Below, one piece after another: positions 7,991 to 16,082 of a stretch of 40,372 bases of DNA. The stretch comes from Bacteroidota bacterium (GTDB lineage: Bacteria > Bacteroidota > Bacteroidia > Bacteroidales > GCA-2748055). The position numbers and the translations under genes were made by a program. The stretch is from contig JAHEEC010000030.1 of assembly GCA_024640885.1 (NCBI GenBank), positions 1-40,372 of the forward strand, written 5' to 3'. The stretch's first letter is position 1. Each line of letters starts with the position of its first letter. Below the pieces are notes generated by a model, which did not search any database, was not told the DNA's origin, and saw nothing but the letters and a program-made list of their open reading frames with translations.

Positions 7991-10450
7991 TTATCTGGTG
8001 GAAAGGATCAGGTTTTCAGGAGGCACACCCAACGAGGAGGCAGTCAGTAATATCTCACCCCCCTCCCGGGTTGATTTGACCACCACCAGGCACCTTCCCT
8101 GGTAAGCCCTCCTTTGCGTCAGCTGGTAGCTTTCCGGGCTCATGGGATCTGAACTGGCCACCGCCACGATGGTGCCGGGACCTTCAATGCCAAACTGTAC
8201 CAGGTTTGTGGCGGTCCTGTTCCGGTGCCCCGCTGCATCACGGAGTTCAACCGTAATAAAGCTCAGGTCCTGATTGTCGGCCTGCAATTGATCCCGGTCC
8301 GCACTCAGGTGTATGGTTTTCGGTGCACCTGCAGTGTGGAGTTCCCAGGAATCGATCTCCTGATCACCGCTGTAGGCGACCGCCTTTAACACCCCGGCCT
8401 CATAGGGAACCTCCCAGCGTGCAATCCACTGGGTTTCCCGGCTGGTTTCCTTTATTCCCAGCGATTTCCCGTTCAATAATAGTTCAACCCGCTCATAGGC
8501 GCAATAGACTTCGACATTCAGCGGTTTTCCTTCAAAACCTTCCCAGTTCCAGCGGTCCGTCACATCCTGCCAGTGCCATTTGCTCCAGTCTTTGCGGTCA
8601 GGATTCACCTCAAATGAGGGTTCGGGCGGTTGAACAAAGATGGAGAGCAGCTGTCCGGAGTTCCATAGTACATCCCTGTAGTAGGATTGGGGCCGTTTGA
8701 TTCCGCAGATATCAATGTCCCCGCAGTAGGCGTTGCTCCAGGGATAAAAACTTCCCTCATGGGGATATCCCCGCCAGCCTATGCTTGCCTCCCCCAGGTA
8801 ATCGAAGCCGGTCCAGACAAAATCCCCGAAGACATAGGGATGGTCCACCACATCCATCCAGGCTCCGAAGGCAACCAGCGGATAGGATTCCGAACAGTAC
8901 ATGATCCTGTCAGGAACCCGCCTGTGGTCAAGATCAAAAATACTCTCCCTGCCGTGGTCTCCTCCGAAGGAATAGTTATAACCCGCCAGGTCGAGTGTGG
9001 CAAAGTAGGGATCCTTGTCCGGACCAAGCCCGTTCACCGCTGATGTGACCGGCCTTGTGGGGTCCAGTCCGCGGATGAATCCGGCCAGCCTTTCTGAAGT
9101 GGCAACTCCCTCAGGCTCTCCCCTTTCCGGGATCTCATTCCCTGTGCTCCACATGATGATGGAGGGGTGATTCCGGTCCCTCTTCACCATGCTTGCTACA
9201 TCCTTTTCCCACCACTCATCGAAGAACCGGTGGTAATCCATTGGATTCTTTTCCCTTCGCCACATGTCAAAGGCCTCATCGATGACCAGGATTCCAAGCC
9301 TGTCACAGGCATCCAGGAAAGCGGGTGAAGGAGGATTGTGGGCACAGCGGATGCTGTTGAACCCGCTGGCTTTCATCAGCTCTACCCTGCGTTCTTCGGC
9401 ACGGTCATAAGCAGCGGCACCCAGCGGGCCGTTATCATGGTGCATGCAGCCTCCCTTCAGCAGCAGGTTCTTCCCATTCAGGAAAAATCCCTCCTGTGTA
9501 AAGGCGATGGACCTGATCCCGAAGGGGATCTCCACCCTGTCCATCACATTGGACCCACCCTCTAGGATCTCTGTGACCGAATGGTAGAGCACCGGGGATC
9601 CGGGTTCCCATAGAAAGGGTGAACGCACTTCCAATTCCTGATTGACCTGCAGCGGGCGCTGGGGCTCGGCGGTCACCTTCCGGGAGTGGCTGGTCACTTC
9701 TGCCCCCGATCGATCCATGATTTTGGTAACCACCTCCACCTCTGCGGGATGGTCGGTCTCATTGATGATCTCATTTGAAACTACCACGATCGCAGATTCT
9801 TCACCTGCATCCGGGGTAGTAATGGCGGTCCCCCAGGTGGAGACATGCACTTGTTCCGTGGCAATCAGCCAAACATGCCGGTAGATCCCCGATCCGGTGT
9901 ACCAGCGGCTGTTTTTTCCCTCATTCCTGACCCTGACAGCCACCACATTCCCATTGCCTGACTGGAGTTCATCAGTAATATCAAACCAGAAACTTGTATA
10001 CCCGTAGGGATTATTGCCCAGGTGCCTGCCATTGATCCAGACATCGGCATCCATGTAGACTCCGTCAAACTGGAGTGAGACACGCTTGTTTTTCCATGCA
10101 CCTGGTATCCTGAAGGCTTTCCTGTACCACCCGGTCCCTCCTGTAAAATAGCCAGTACTGATCCCCCCTACCGCCCCGGGATCCAGGGGGCTGTCGGTCC
10201 CCGGCAAATCCTCTATGCTCCAGTCATGGGGCAGGTCCAGGCCTCGCCAGGAGGCATCGTTGAAAACCGGATCTTCAGCGCCTTCCGCATCTCCACGGAA
10301 AAATTTCCAATCCGCATCGAACATAAGTTGCACCCGGGGGCCCTCCATATCAGCATATGTGAGGGACTTATCCTCGCGGGACGTGGAGCATCCGCTCATG
10401 ATCCCCAGGACAACGAATGCAACCAGATGTAGTTGAGAAACTTGATTCAT
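7991..10450 (-). CDS. GH2 family beta-glycosidase lipoprotein
   Basis: The 819-residue enzyme has the GH2 layout: a sugar-binding jelly roll (HDWSIEDLP, GGTGWYRKAF), an Ig-like domain, a TIM barrel, then C-terminal Ig-like modules. The barrel holds IMWSTGNEIPE with acid/base Glu439 and MYCSESYP with nucleophile Glu521. The chosen start ATG 10450 gives a lipoprotein signal ending LVAFVVLGIMSGC (Cys21), so the enzyme is probably membrane-anchored. The frame extends to 10543, but that would overlap the preceding gene by 80 bp and bury the signal. GH2 covers beta-galactosidases, beta-mannosidases and beta-glucuronidases; the overall layout, including the extra C-terminal Ig-like modules, is most like the Bacteroidota beta-galactosidase group. 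The gene lies 13 bp after the beta-helix lipoprotein gene. Confidence 0.9.
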   Translation of the reverse strand: MNQVSQLHLVAFVVLGIMSGCSTSREDKSLTYADMEGPRVQLMFDADWKFFRGDAEGAEDPVFNDASWRGLDLPHDWSIEDLPGTDSPLDPGAVGGISTGYFTGGTGWYRKAFRIPGAWKNKRVSLQFDGVYMDADVWINGRHLGNNPYGYTSFWFDITDELQSGNGNVVAVRVRNEGKNSRWYTGSGIYRHVWLIATEQVHVSTWGTAITTPDAGEESAIVVVSNEIINETDHPAEVEVVTKIMDRSGAEVTSHSRKVTAEPQRPLQVNQELEVRSPFLWEPGSPVLYHSVTEILEGGSNVMDRVEIPFGIRSIAFTQEGFFLNGKNLLLKGGCMHHDNGPLGAAAYDRAEERRVELMKASGFNSIRCAHNPPSPAFLDACDRLGILVIDEAFDMWRREKNPMDYHRFFDEWWEKDVASMVKRDRNHPSIIMWSTGNEIPERGEPEGVATSERLAGFIRGLDPTRPVTSAVNGLGPDKDPYFATLDLAGYNYSFGGDHGRESIFDLDHRRVPDRIMYCSESYPLVAFGAWMDVVDHPYVFGDFVWTGFDYLGEASIGWRGYPHEGSFYPWSNAYCGDIDICGIKRPQSYYRDVLWNSGQLLSIFVQPPEPSFEVNPDRKDWSKWHWQDVTDRWNWEGFEGKPLNVEVYCAYERVELLLNGKSLGIKETSRETQWIARWEVPYEAGVLKAVAYSGDQEIDSWELHTAGAPKTIHLSADRDQLQADNQDLSFITVELRDAAGHRNRTATNLVQFGIEGPGTIVAVASSDPMSPESYQLTQRRAYQGRCLVVVKSTREGGEILLTASSLGVPPENLILSTR

Positions 10451-10463
10451 AGTTAAAGGTTTT

Positions 10464-12059
10464 TCAATAATTGTTATATTCCACGGCCCCGATGTCAAAT
10501 TTTTCACCTGCTGGAATGGGGGTGTCCAGGATATCCCTGGCACCCGGATCCAGCTGGAAAAGCTCCCTGAGATTGAGTCCCCCTTCGATCAATGGCGAAC
10601 CATCCATGGGGAGATACCCCGAAAGGTGATCCTGGTCGATCAACTGGGGATCGGTAACTTCCATCACCCCCGCCCTGGCAAGCTGTGGTTCATTGTAAAT
10701 CCCCACAAAAACGTCATCTAACATCTCCTTTCCGGTGGCGCTTGCCCAGGCCTGCAGGTCCTTATGTCCGAGAAAAGAAACATCCCCGGAAAGGTTCCAG
10801 TAAAGGTTCCCCAGGAATGTTTCATCCCGGATGGATTTGCCTCCGGAGACCAGGGCCCCCTGGTAGACGAAAATATTATTAAAGAACCGGTAACCGGGGT
10901 AATTGTCATACAACCAGATGTTGCTGCCCTCTTGTTGGCTGTTGTAGAACGTATTGTTATAGATCTGGCAATTGCGCATGATGCCACGCAGATCATTCTT
11001 CCATATCCCCACTGAGCCTCCGTTGATCTTGCCATCGTTCATGCTGATGTTGTACCTGACAGTGTTGTTCTCCCAGGGCTTGGCGGCACCGAACTCGTAG
11101 AGCCCGAATCCGGCACCCTCGTTGTGGTGGGATATGCAATACTGGATGGTCGAATTGGATACCCCACCGTCGAAGTCAAAACCGCCACCGTCGGCCGCCA
11201 CCGGATTGGTGCGATTGTGATGGGCTATACAATACTGAATGGTGAATCCGGTACAATCCCAGATCCAGATCCCCACGGGTCCGTTCCCGGTCCATACCAT
11301 ATCCCAGCCATTGTTGAATGCCTCGCAATACTCGATGATCCCGTTTTTTACTGAAGAGGCAAGGATCCCATTCCCGCTGTGATTCTCAAGCACCGTAGGG
11401 TCACCAGGATTATTCTCGGCAACGCAGTAACCGATATAGAGGTTGTGGTTATCATAGTTTACAGGATCACCCATGGTGGTGCCCGTCACATGGATGCCCG
11501 CAAATCCGTTCTCATGCGCATACACGTGGGTGATCCGGGCATCGTTGCACTGGTGCAGGCGTACCCCGCTGTGCTGAAATCCTTGGACATCCAGCTGATC
11601 CAGGATCACAGCATCACATTGTCGGACCAGCACCCCATCCGCAACGTTTCCGGAGGACCTGCCCGATCCCGTGACCTCCAGCAATTCTATGGTCAGGTGG
11701 TTGCAGCTGTCAGCAATGATGCCTTCCCGGTTCAAACCGTTGACAATAGCTCTCCCTTCGCCGTAGGAGGCAAGGCGGACCCTTTTCTCAGGAGTTCCTC
11801 CGTCCTCTGCTGAAAGTTCGATGGTTCCGGTGAAAATATCCCCACCCCTCAGCAGGATCTCATCCCCCGGTGAAAAATCAGTCTGATTGATCTTTTCGAT
11901 GCTCTTCCATGCCTGTCCCTCGGTTTTTCCGGAATTGCGATCATCCCCCTCCGAACTTATGAAGTAGGAGGTGTGGCCGGTATCAGCGGAGTCCTCACAG
12001 GCGGGTAATCCAACCAGGGCCAGCGTCATCGCCAGGCCTTTTATAAAATATCGAATCAT
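10464..12059 (-). CDS. Parallel beta-helix lipoprotein
   Basis: A 531-residue lipoprotein (lipobox LVGLPAC, Cys21) made almost entirely of a right-handed parallel beta-helix. The opening SSEGDDRNSGKTEGQAWKS, then FSPGDEILLRGG and an EKRVRLASYGEG turn, is the usual N-cap of this fold, followed by about ten coils such as NHLTIELLEVTGSG and NSTIQYCISHHNEG. The fold is shared by polysaccharide lyases (for example PL6, PL1), GH28 and carbohydrate-binding proteins; no catalytic set is clear to me. The region resembles the C-terminal half of the GH51-like gene at the left edge, including the PGD-LLLRSG/PGD-ILLRGG stretch. It is the first gene after the hairpin in 12106-12133 and could be the missing lyase of the pathway, but that is inference. 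Confidence 0.85.
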   Translation of the reverse strand: MIRYFIKGLAMTLALVGLPACEDSADTGHTSYFISSEGDDRNSGKTEGQAWKSIEKINQTDFSPGDEILLRGGDIFTGTIELSAEDGGTPEKRVRLASYGEGRAIVNGLNREGIIADSCNHLTIELLEVTGSGRSSGNVADGVLVRQCDAVILDQLDVQGFQHSGVRLHQCNDARITHVYAHENGFAGIHVTGTTMGDPVNYDNHNLYIGYCVAENNPGDPTVLENHSGNGILASSVKNGIIEYCEAFNNGWDMVWTGNGPVGIWIWDCTGFTIQYCIAHHNRTNPVAADGGGFDFDGGVSNSTIQYCISHHNEGAGFGLYEFGAAKPWENNTVRYNISMNDGKINGGSVGIWKNDLRGIMRNCQIYNNTFYNSQQEGSNIWLYDNYPGYRFFNNIFVYQGALVSGGKSIRDETFLGNLYWNLSGDVSFLGHKDLQAWASATGKEMLDDVFVGIYNEPQLARAGVMEVTDPQLIDQDHLSGYLPMDGSPLIEGGLNLRELFQLDPGARDILDTPIPAGEKFDIGAVEYNNY

Positions 12060-12105
12060 GGTTTGGTCAGCTTCAGCTGGGTATAGGGTACATAAAACAG
12101 GTTAA

Positions 12106-12133
12106 GAAGGGGCTGTCCGGAGACAACCCCTTC
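12106..12133 (-). terminator. 12-bp hairpin in the 140-bp intergenic gap
   Basis: Arms GAAGGGGTTGTC and GACAGCCCCTTC (minus strand) with loop TCCG. In minus-strand RNA all 12 positions pair, one as a G-U wobble; in plus-strand RNA the same position is a C-A mismatch, so the structure favours minus-strand transcription. The following bases (TTAACCTGTTTTATG) contain only a weak U-run. It sits 67 bp after the T9SS gene stop and about 46 bp before the beta-helix gene start, so it may be a partial terminator, an attenuator or an mRNA-stability element that separates the SusCD part from the enzyme part. Apart from this and the inverted repeat at 12141-12154, I see nothing else in 12060-12199. Confidence 0.55.
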
Positions 12134-12140
12134 GATTCCA

Positions 12141-12154
12141 GGTTATTCCTAACC
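12141..12154. promoter_or_regulatory. Inverted repeat containing a 12-mer shared with 37481-37492
   Basis: The plus strand reads GGTTATTCCTAACC: perfect 5-bp arms around TTCC. The inner 12 bases, on the minus strand GTTAGGAATAAC, occur exactly on the plus strand at 37481-37492 in the divergent promoter region. It could be an operator half or full site for a regulator common to both gene sets. This is an observation with no known family match. Confidence 0.35.
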
Positions 12155-12199
12155 AGTCGCTTTCACTGTAAACAGCAAAAGCAGAGGGTACTACTACCG

Positions 12200-14455
12200 C
12201 TAATCTTTAATGAACTTGGCCTTGTGAACAATCCCGTTCTCATCGGTGGCATTGATGAAGAAGATGCCCTTTCCAAGTACCGAGATGTCCAGGATCCTTT
12301 CCGGTGTATCCAGGTTCATCTGTAATTGTCCCAATGCGTTGTAAATCTCCACCCTGTGGAGTGGTATCTGCAGGCTCAGGTACAATACCTCCGAAGCCGG
12401 GTTGGGATAGGTGTAGAGGTCATACTGTACCAGATCCTTGTTTATTCCTATTGGTTCGGCAATTCCATAGAAGAAATCATCGAAATAGGTCCAATCCGCA
12501 TGGGCATTGTCAAATTCCTGTTTTTCAGGGGTGATGTATTCCGGTGAATCACCCATGTCATTGTCCAGGAACATGGTCAGCGTCCCCCCGATATCCGTGT
12601 TGGGATTGGTCCAGTTCAGTGTCGCCTCTGTCCATTCGGCCACTGCCGGTAATTCCCAGTACGCGCCCAGTGAATTGTAACTGGTACTCAATGTATCAAT
12701 CAGGTAGACATCCTCTGTGATGTAGCGCAATCCTTCGACCACATACATGGTATCCACCACAACCGGATTAGCTGCTGTTCCAGTGGCTACCATAAAATCA
12801 TCCACAAATCCCAGGTCCGCTGCATCATAAGTGCCGATCAGGTTAAAGCTGAGCGAAGCCGGAGAATCAACTGATGAATCTGCCAACCAGCTCCCCTGTG
12901 TATACTCATACCTGAATCTGGTCCAATATTTCGAATCCAGTTCCCACGTAATACCATCCGCGTCTGCGGCGACACCTTCAGGTACAATCCCATCCGGATC
13001 ACCCACCAGGTCGTATTTTGTTGCAGATCCCAGGTTCAGGATAAACTGGAGTTTCCCGATGTACATAAACTCCCAGATATAACTGGTGCCGTCCTGCACA
13101 TTTACGTAGCCTTCGGCTCCTCCCCAGTTCGGGTCACCCGGCAACCAGAGTGCCTGCGGCTTCGACCAGCTCTCGTCCCCTTTGGTTGCTGCATCCCAGT
13201 CATCCCAGCCCCAGTTATCAGATCCAGACCAAACCCAGGCATCCTGTGTAAGTCTCAGGTTCGATTCATCATCAAAATCCTGAGAAGCAAGTATAGTCTC
13301 TGTTGCCAGGGTCATGGTATCGATCATCATTTCCATGATCACCTGTCCCTCACCCAGGTCAGCCACAGTAAAGGTATCAACAAAAGAATCGACGGTATCA
13401 ACAATCATGCCCACCGTATCGAGCTCATAGATCGGGTTATCCAGGTCCTCCCACAACATTGAGCCGCCGGGAAGCGGGAATTCCTCCTGGGTGACCCCGT
13501 AGTCGTCATAGAATTCAAGTCCTACCTTGGCACCATTGCCCTTGTACCAGAAACTGATCTCCATGTCCTCCCCTTCTGCTCCCAAAGCAGGCAGGTAATA
13601 GGTCACGTTTACGTCCATGTCGGAGGTGTCATTTTCCTCGGAGACAGTCATGTAATCGATGAGCCCCAGGCTCTGAATCCCTGCATCGGTATGGTTCTCC
13701 AGATAGGAAAGATAAGCGGTTGCATCGGGAACATCCCAGATAGAGACGTTGAGGGTCCACTCCACGTTGAGGTCCTTTAATTCGAAATCACCGTTAATAA
13801 ACCCGAAGGGTTCTTCACCGGCATACTCCCCGTCATACCACTCACCATAATAGAAATCGTCCAGGAGAGCCGGGGCGAATTCACCAAACCACATGCTTGT
13901 GTTGCCCCACCCGGGCAACGTTCCCGGGAAATCCCACACAAATTCGAAATAGGTCCAGTCCTCGGTAAATCCGTCCGGTCCGCCGAACCAGAACTGAAGT
14001 GCATCCTGTCCTTCACCACCCCAGCCGCAGGAGTCAGCCCCGGTATACTCTGCCAGTTCCCATGGCAGTTCCTCGTAAGTAATACCCGCATCACGGTAAA
14101 GGAAGTTCCAGTAGTTGTTAAAATACCCCTTATACCAGAAACTGGCCTTAAATTTCTTCTCTTCATGTCCACGTATGGGATAGGAAACCCAGATCCAACC
14201 TCCCGGATCAAGCAACATGGCAGTATTTCCGGAATGTGCATCTTCATTGGTCAGGAAATACTCCGGATGGGATACGATCCCCCCCCCATACCAGGTGTAA
14301 GTCCAACTTCCGTACCAGAAAATGGGATTGAGATCATGCTCCATGTTGGGATTCTGGATATAATTTGCAGGTATATCCTGGGCCCCCAACCGGGCCTGCC
14401 ATCCCAGCATGATCAGGATGGCAAACATCAAAGAAAGTACATGTTTTGTTTTCAT
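12200..14455 (-). CDS. T9SS-sorted multi-module jelly-roll protein, probable secreted glycan binder
   Basis: The 751-residue protein has a signal peptide (MKTKHVLSLMFAILIMLGWQARLGAQ) and ends with a type A T9SS sorting domain: YPNPAS near 675, VEIYNALGQL, then GKGIFFINATDENG and a basic KAKFIKD end. The body is acidic and rich in Trp and Tyr, and holds about three repeated beta-sandwich modules with FWYKG-type strands (ASFWYKGYF, ISFWYKGNG), which look like carbohydrate-binding jelly rolls. No catalytic motif is visible. It follows SusD-2 by 49 bp of very AT-rich sequence, the position where SusE/SusF-like surface glycan-binding proteins usually sit, so a surface or released glycan-binding role is likely (inference). 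Confidence 0.8.
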   Translation of the reverse strand: MKTKHVLSLMFAILIMLGWQARLGAQDIPANYIQNPNMEHDLNPIFWYGSWTYTWYGGGIVSHPEYFLTNEDAHSGNTAMLLDPGGWIWVSYPIRGHEEKKFKASFWYKGYFNNYWNFLYRDAGITYEELPWELAEYTGADSCGWGGEGQDALQFWFGGPDGFTEDWTYFEFVWDFPGTLPGWGNTSMWFGEFAPALLDDFYYGEWYDGEYAGEEPFGFINGDFELKDLNVEWTLNVSIWDVPDATAYLSYLENHTDAGIQSLGLIDYMTVSEENDTSDMDVNVTYYLPALGAEGEDMEISFWYKGNGAKVGLEFYDDYGVTQEEFPLPGGSMLWEDLDNPIYELDTVGMIVDTVDSFVDTFTVADLGEGQVIMEMMIDTMTLATETILASQDFDDESNLRLTQDAWVWSGSDNWGWDDWDAATKGDESWSKPQALWLPGDPNWGGAEGYVNVQDGTSYIWEFMYIGKLQFILNLGSATKYDLVGDPDGIVPEGVAADADGITWELDSKYWTRFRYEYTQGSWLADSSVDSPASLSFNLIGTYDAADLGFVDDFMVATGTAANPVVVDTMYVVEGLRYITEDVYLIDTLSTSYNSLGAYWELPAVAEWTEATLNWTNPNTDIGGTLTMFLDNDMGDSPEYITPEKQEFDNAHADWTYFDDFFYGIAEPIGINKDLVQYDLYTYPNPASEVLYLSLQIPLHRVEIYNALGQLQMNLDTPERILDISVLGKGIFFINATDENGIVHKAKFIKD

Positions 14456-14504
14456 AAGCGTGTAATTTAAATTAATTAAACCATTGAAAATTAGTAATAT
14501 ATCG

Positions 14505-16064
14505 TTATTTTATACGCAATGGCAAATACCAGTTCGCGGGATCCATGAGCCGGTTGCGAACCTCCTCTTTCTTCTTCTCATCCGGAAACTTGGCCGCTAC
14601 CCTGTCAGCCAGGTAAGCCGGATCCTCACGGTGTCGGGCGATCCGCATCAGGTCGAACCAGCGATGTCCCTCAAAGGCAAGTTCCAGGGCCCGTTCCTCC
14701 ATAATCAGATCTTCCACAGGTTCGACAAAGCGAGGATCTTCCACACTCATTCCCTTTACATTGGCCCTGGTCCGGGTTCCTGTGCCCCATGCCGATTTGT
14801 AAAGGAGACCGTCATTCAGGTGGGAAATTGCATCCTCAGTTTTTCTTAACCGTGCATAGGTTTCACATGTTTTCAGGTGATAATCAGCGGTCCGGTAAAC
14901 GATCAGTCCAGCATCGTTGTCAAACGGCTCCCGGTACAGGGAATATTTATATACAACGGGCCTCCCTTCAATGCTGTCATAGGAGACCCCCTTCCCCCTG
15001 CTCAAATCACCCCGGGTACCCCGCTCCACATCCGGGTAGACCTCGTACCGGATCACCTGCTGGGCCTGGTAGGCCCTCAGGATGTAATCCGTTGGACGGA
15101 CCAGGTAGTCACCCCCCTCCCCGTAAAAGAAGAGGCGCTGCAGGGTATGTTGCTGGTTATAGAGTTTCGAAAATGGGATCACAAAAATGGTCAGGGTCTC
15201 AAATGTGGTGGAGCTGTAGTTGAACTGGAAAAGAGTCTTCCAGTTGATGTCCTGAAAATCCCATGCATTGATGTAGGGAAGGCGGGCAGTCCCCGAGAAT
15301 CCTTCCTCGGCCAGGATATTGGCCACCCGGTCAAATGCTTTCTTGGCGAAAGCATAATTATTCCTCCACAAATAGATATCACCCTGGAGCGCCCAGTTGG
15401 TAAATTTATTGAACCGGATTGCAAAGAAAGGGCTCTCTTCAAGCATGTTCAGCTCAAAGGTGTCCAATTCAATGATCTGTGAAAGGATGGTATCCAGAAT
15501 ATAATCCTCGGTTTGCATGGAATCCAGCTTTTCTTCCAGTGAGAGTCCCAGCTGATAATCACTCAATGGTTCCTCAAAATAGGGTGCCCCTCCATAGATC
15601 TGAACCATTTTAAAGTATACCCAGGCCCGTATCAATTTCATTTCAGCGACGTAGGTATTGTATTCCAGGTCAGAGATATTCTCATCTTTATCCCGGGCAA
15701 GGTGGATCTTATGCAGGATCTCATTGCAATTGACAATGATCCTGAAGAATGCCGACGGGTCCGCATAAATGTTGGCCAGGTCGGGGATATGTTCATTGAT
15801 CTGGCGCAGATCATTCCCGGCGTTTTCAGTCACAGTCAGCAGATCACCCTGCAGTTCTCCAAGAATCACCAGTTGCTGGGCCACCTCCTGCAGCAGGGCG
15901 TAAACTCCCATGACAGATGCGCGGGCTGAGAATTCATCCACAAATGCCAGGTCCTCGGGAAGGAGACTGTCATTGGGCAGGTCAAGCATCTTCTCACAGG
16001 AGAAGGTCAAAAAAATCCCGAAAAGGATGCTACCTGCCACTCCGTATTTTGTGTTTTTCCTCAT
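14505..16064 (-). CDS. SusD/RagB-family outer-membrane glycan-binding lipoprotein (SusD-2)
   Basis: Paired with the SusC-like gene that ends at 16083. From ATG 16064 the protein is 519 residues with lipobox GIFLTFSC (Cys23); an in-frame ATG at 16076 adds MGYP and cannot be excluded. Family signs are the N-terminal CEKMLDLPNDSLLPEDLAF segment after the lipid Cys, the TPR-like helices with EMKLIRAWVYFKMVQIYGGAPYF, and the C-terminal LIMEERALELAFEGHRWFDLMRIAR block near 465. SusD proteins cap the SusC channel and deliver oligosaccharides to it. It begins 6-18 bp after its SusC. It differs substantially from SusD-1, so the two pairs probably handle different glycan fragments. Confidence 0.93.
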   Translation of the reverse strand: MRKNTKYGVAGSILFGIFLTFSCEKMLDLPNDSLLPEDLAFVDEFSARASVMGVYALLQEVAQQLVILGELQGDLLTVTENAGNDLRQINEHIPDLANIYADPSAFFRIIVNCNEILHKIHLARDKDENISDLEYNTYVAEMKLIRAWVYFKMVQIYGGAPYFEEPLSDYQLGLSLEEKLDSMQTEDYILDTILSQIIELDTFELNMLEESPFFAIRFNKFTNWALQGDIYLWRNNYAFAKKAFDRVANILAEEGFSGTARLPYINAWDFQDINWKTLFQFNYSSTTFETLTIFVIPFSKLYNQQHTLQRLFFYGEGGDYLVRPTDYILRAYQAQQVIRYEVYPDVERGTRGDLSRGKGVSYDSIEGRPVVYKYSLYREPFDNDAGLIVYRTADYHLKTCETYARLRKTEDAISHLNDGLLYKSAWGTGTRTRANVKGMSVEDPRFVEPVEDLIMEERALELAFEGHRWFDLMRIARHREDPAYLADRVAAKFPDEKKKEEVRNRLMDPANWYLPLRIK

Positions 16065-16082
16065 TGGATATCCCATCGCTGT

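Noticed and set aside
10451..10543. Longer N-terminus for the GH2 gene
   Set aside because: It would overlap the beta-helix gene by 80 bp and place 31 non-signal residues before a clean lipoprotein signal.
12060..12199. Small protein gene in the 140-bp gap
   Set aside because: I found no frame with a plausible start and composition; the gap is accounted for by the hairpin and the inverted repeat.
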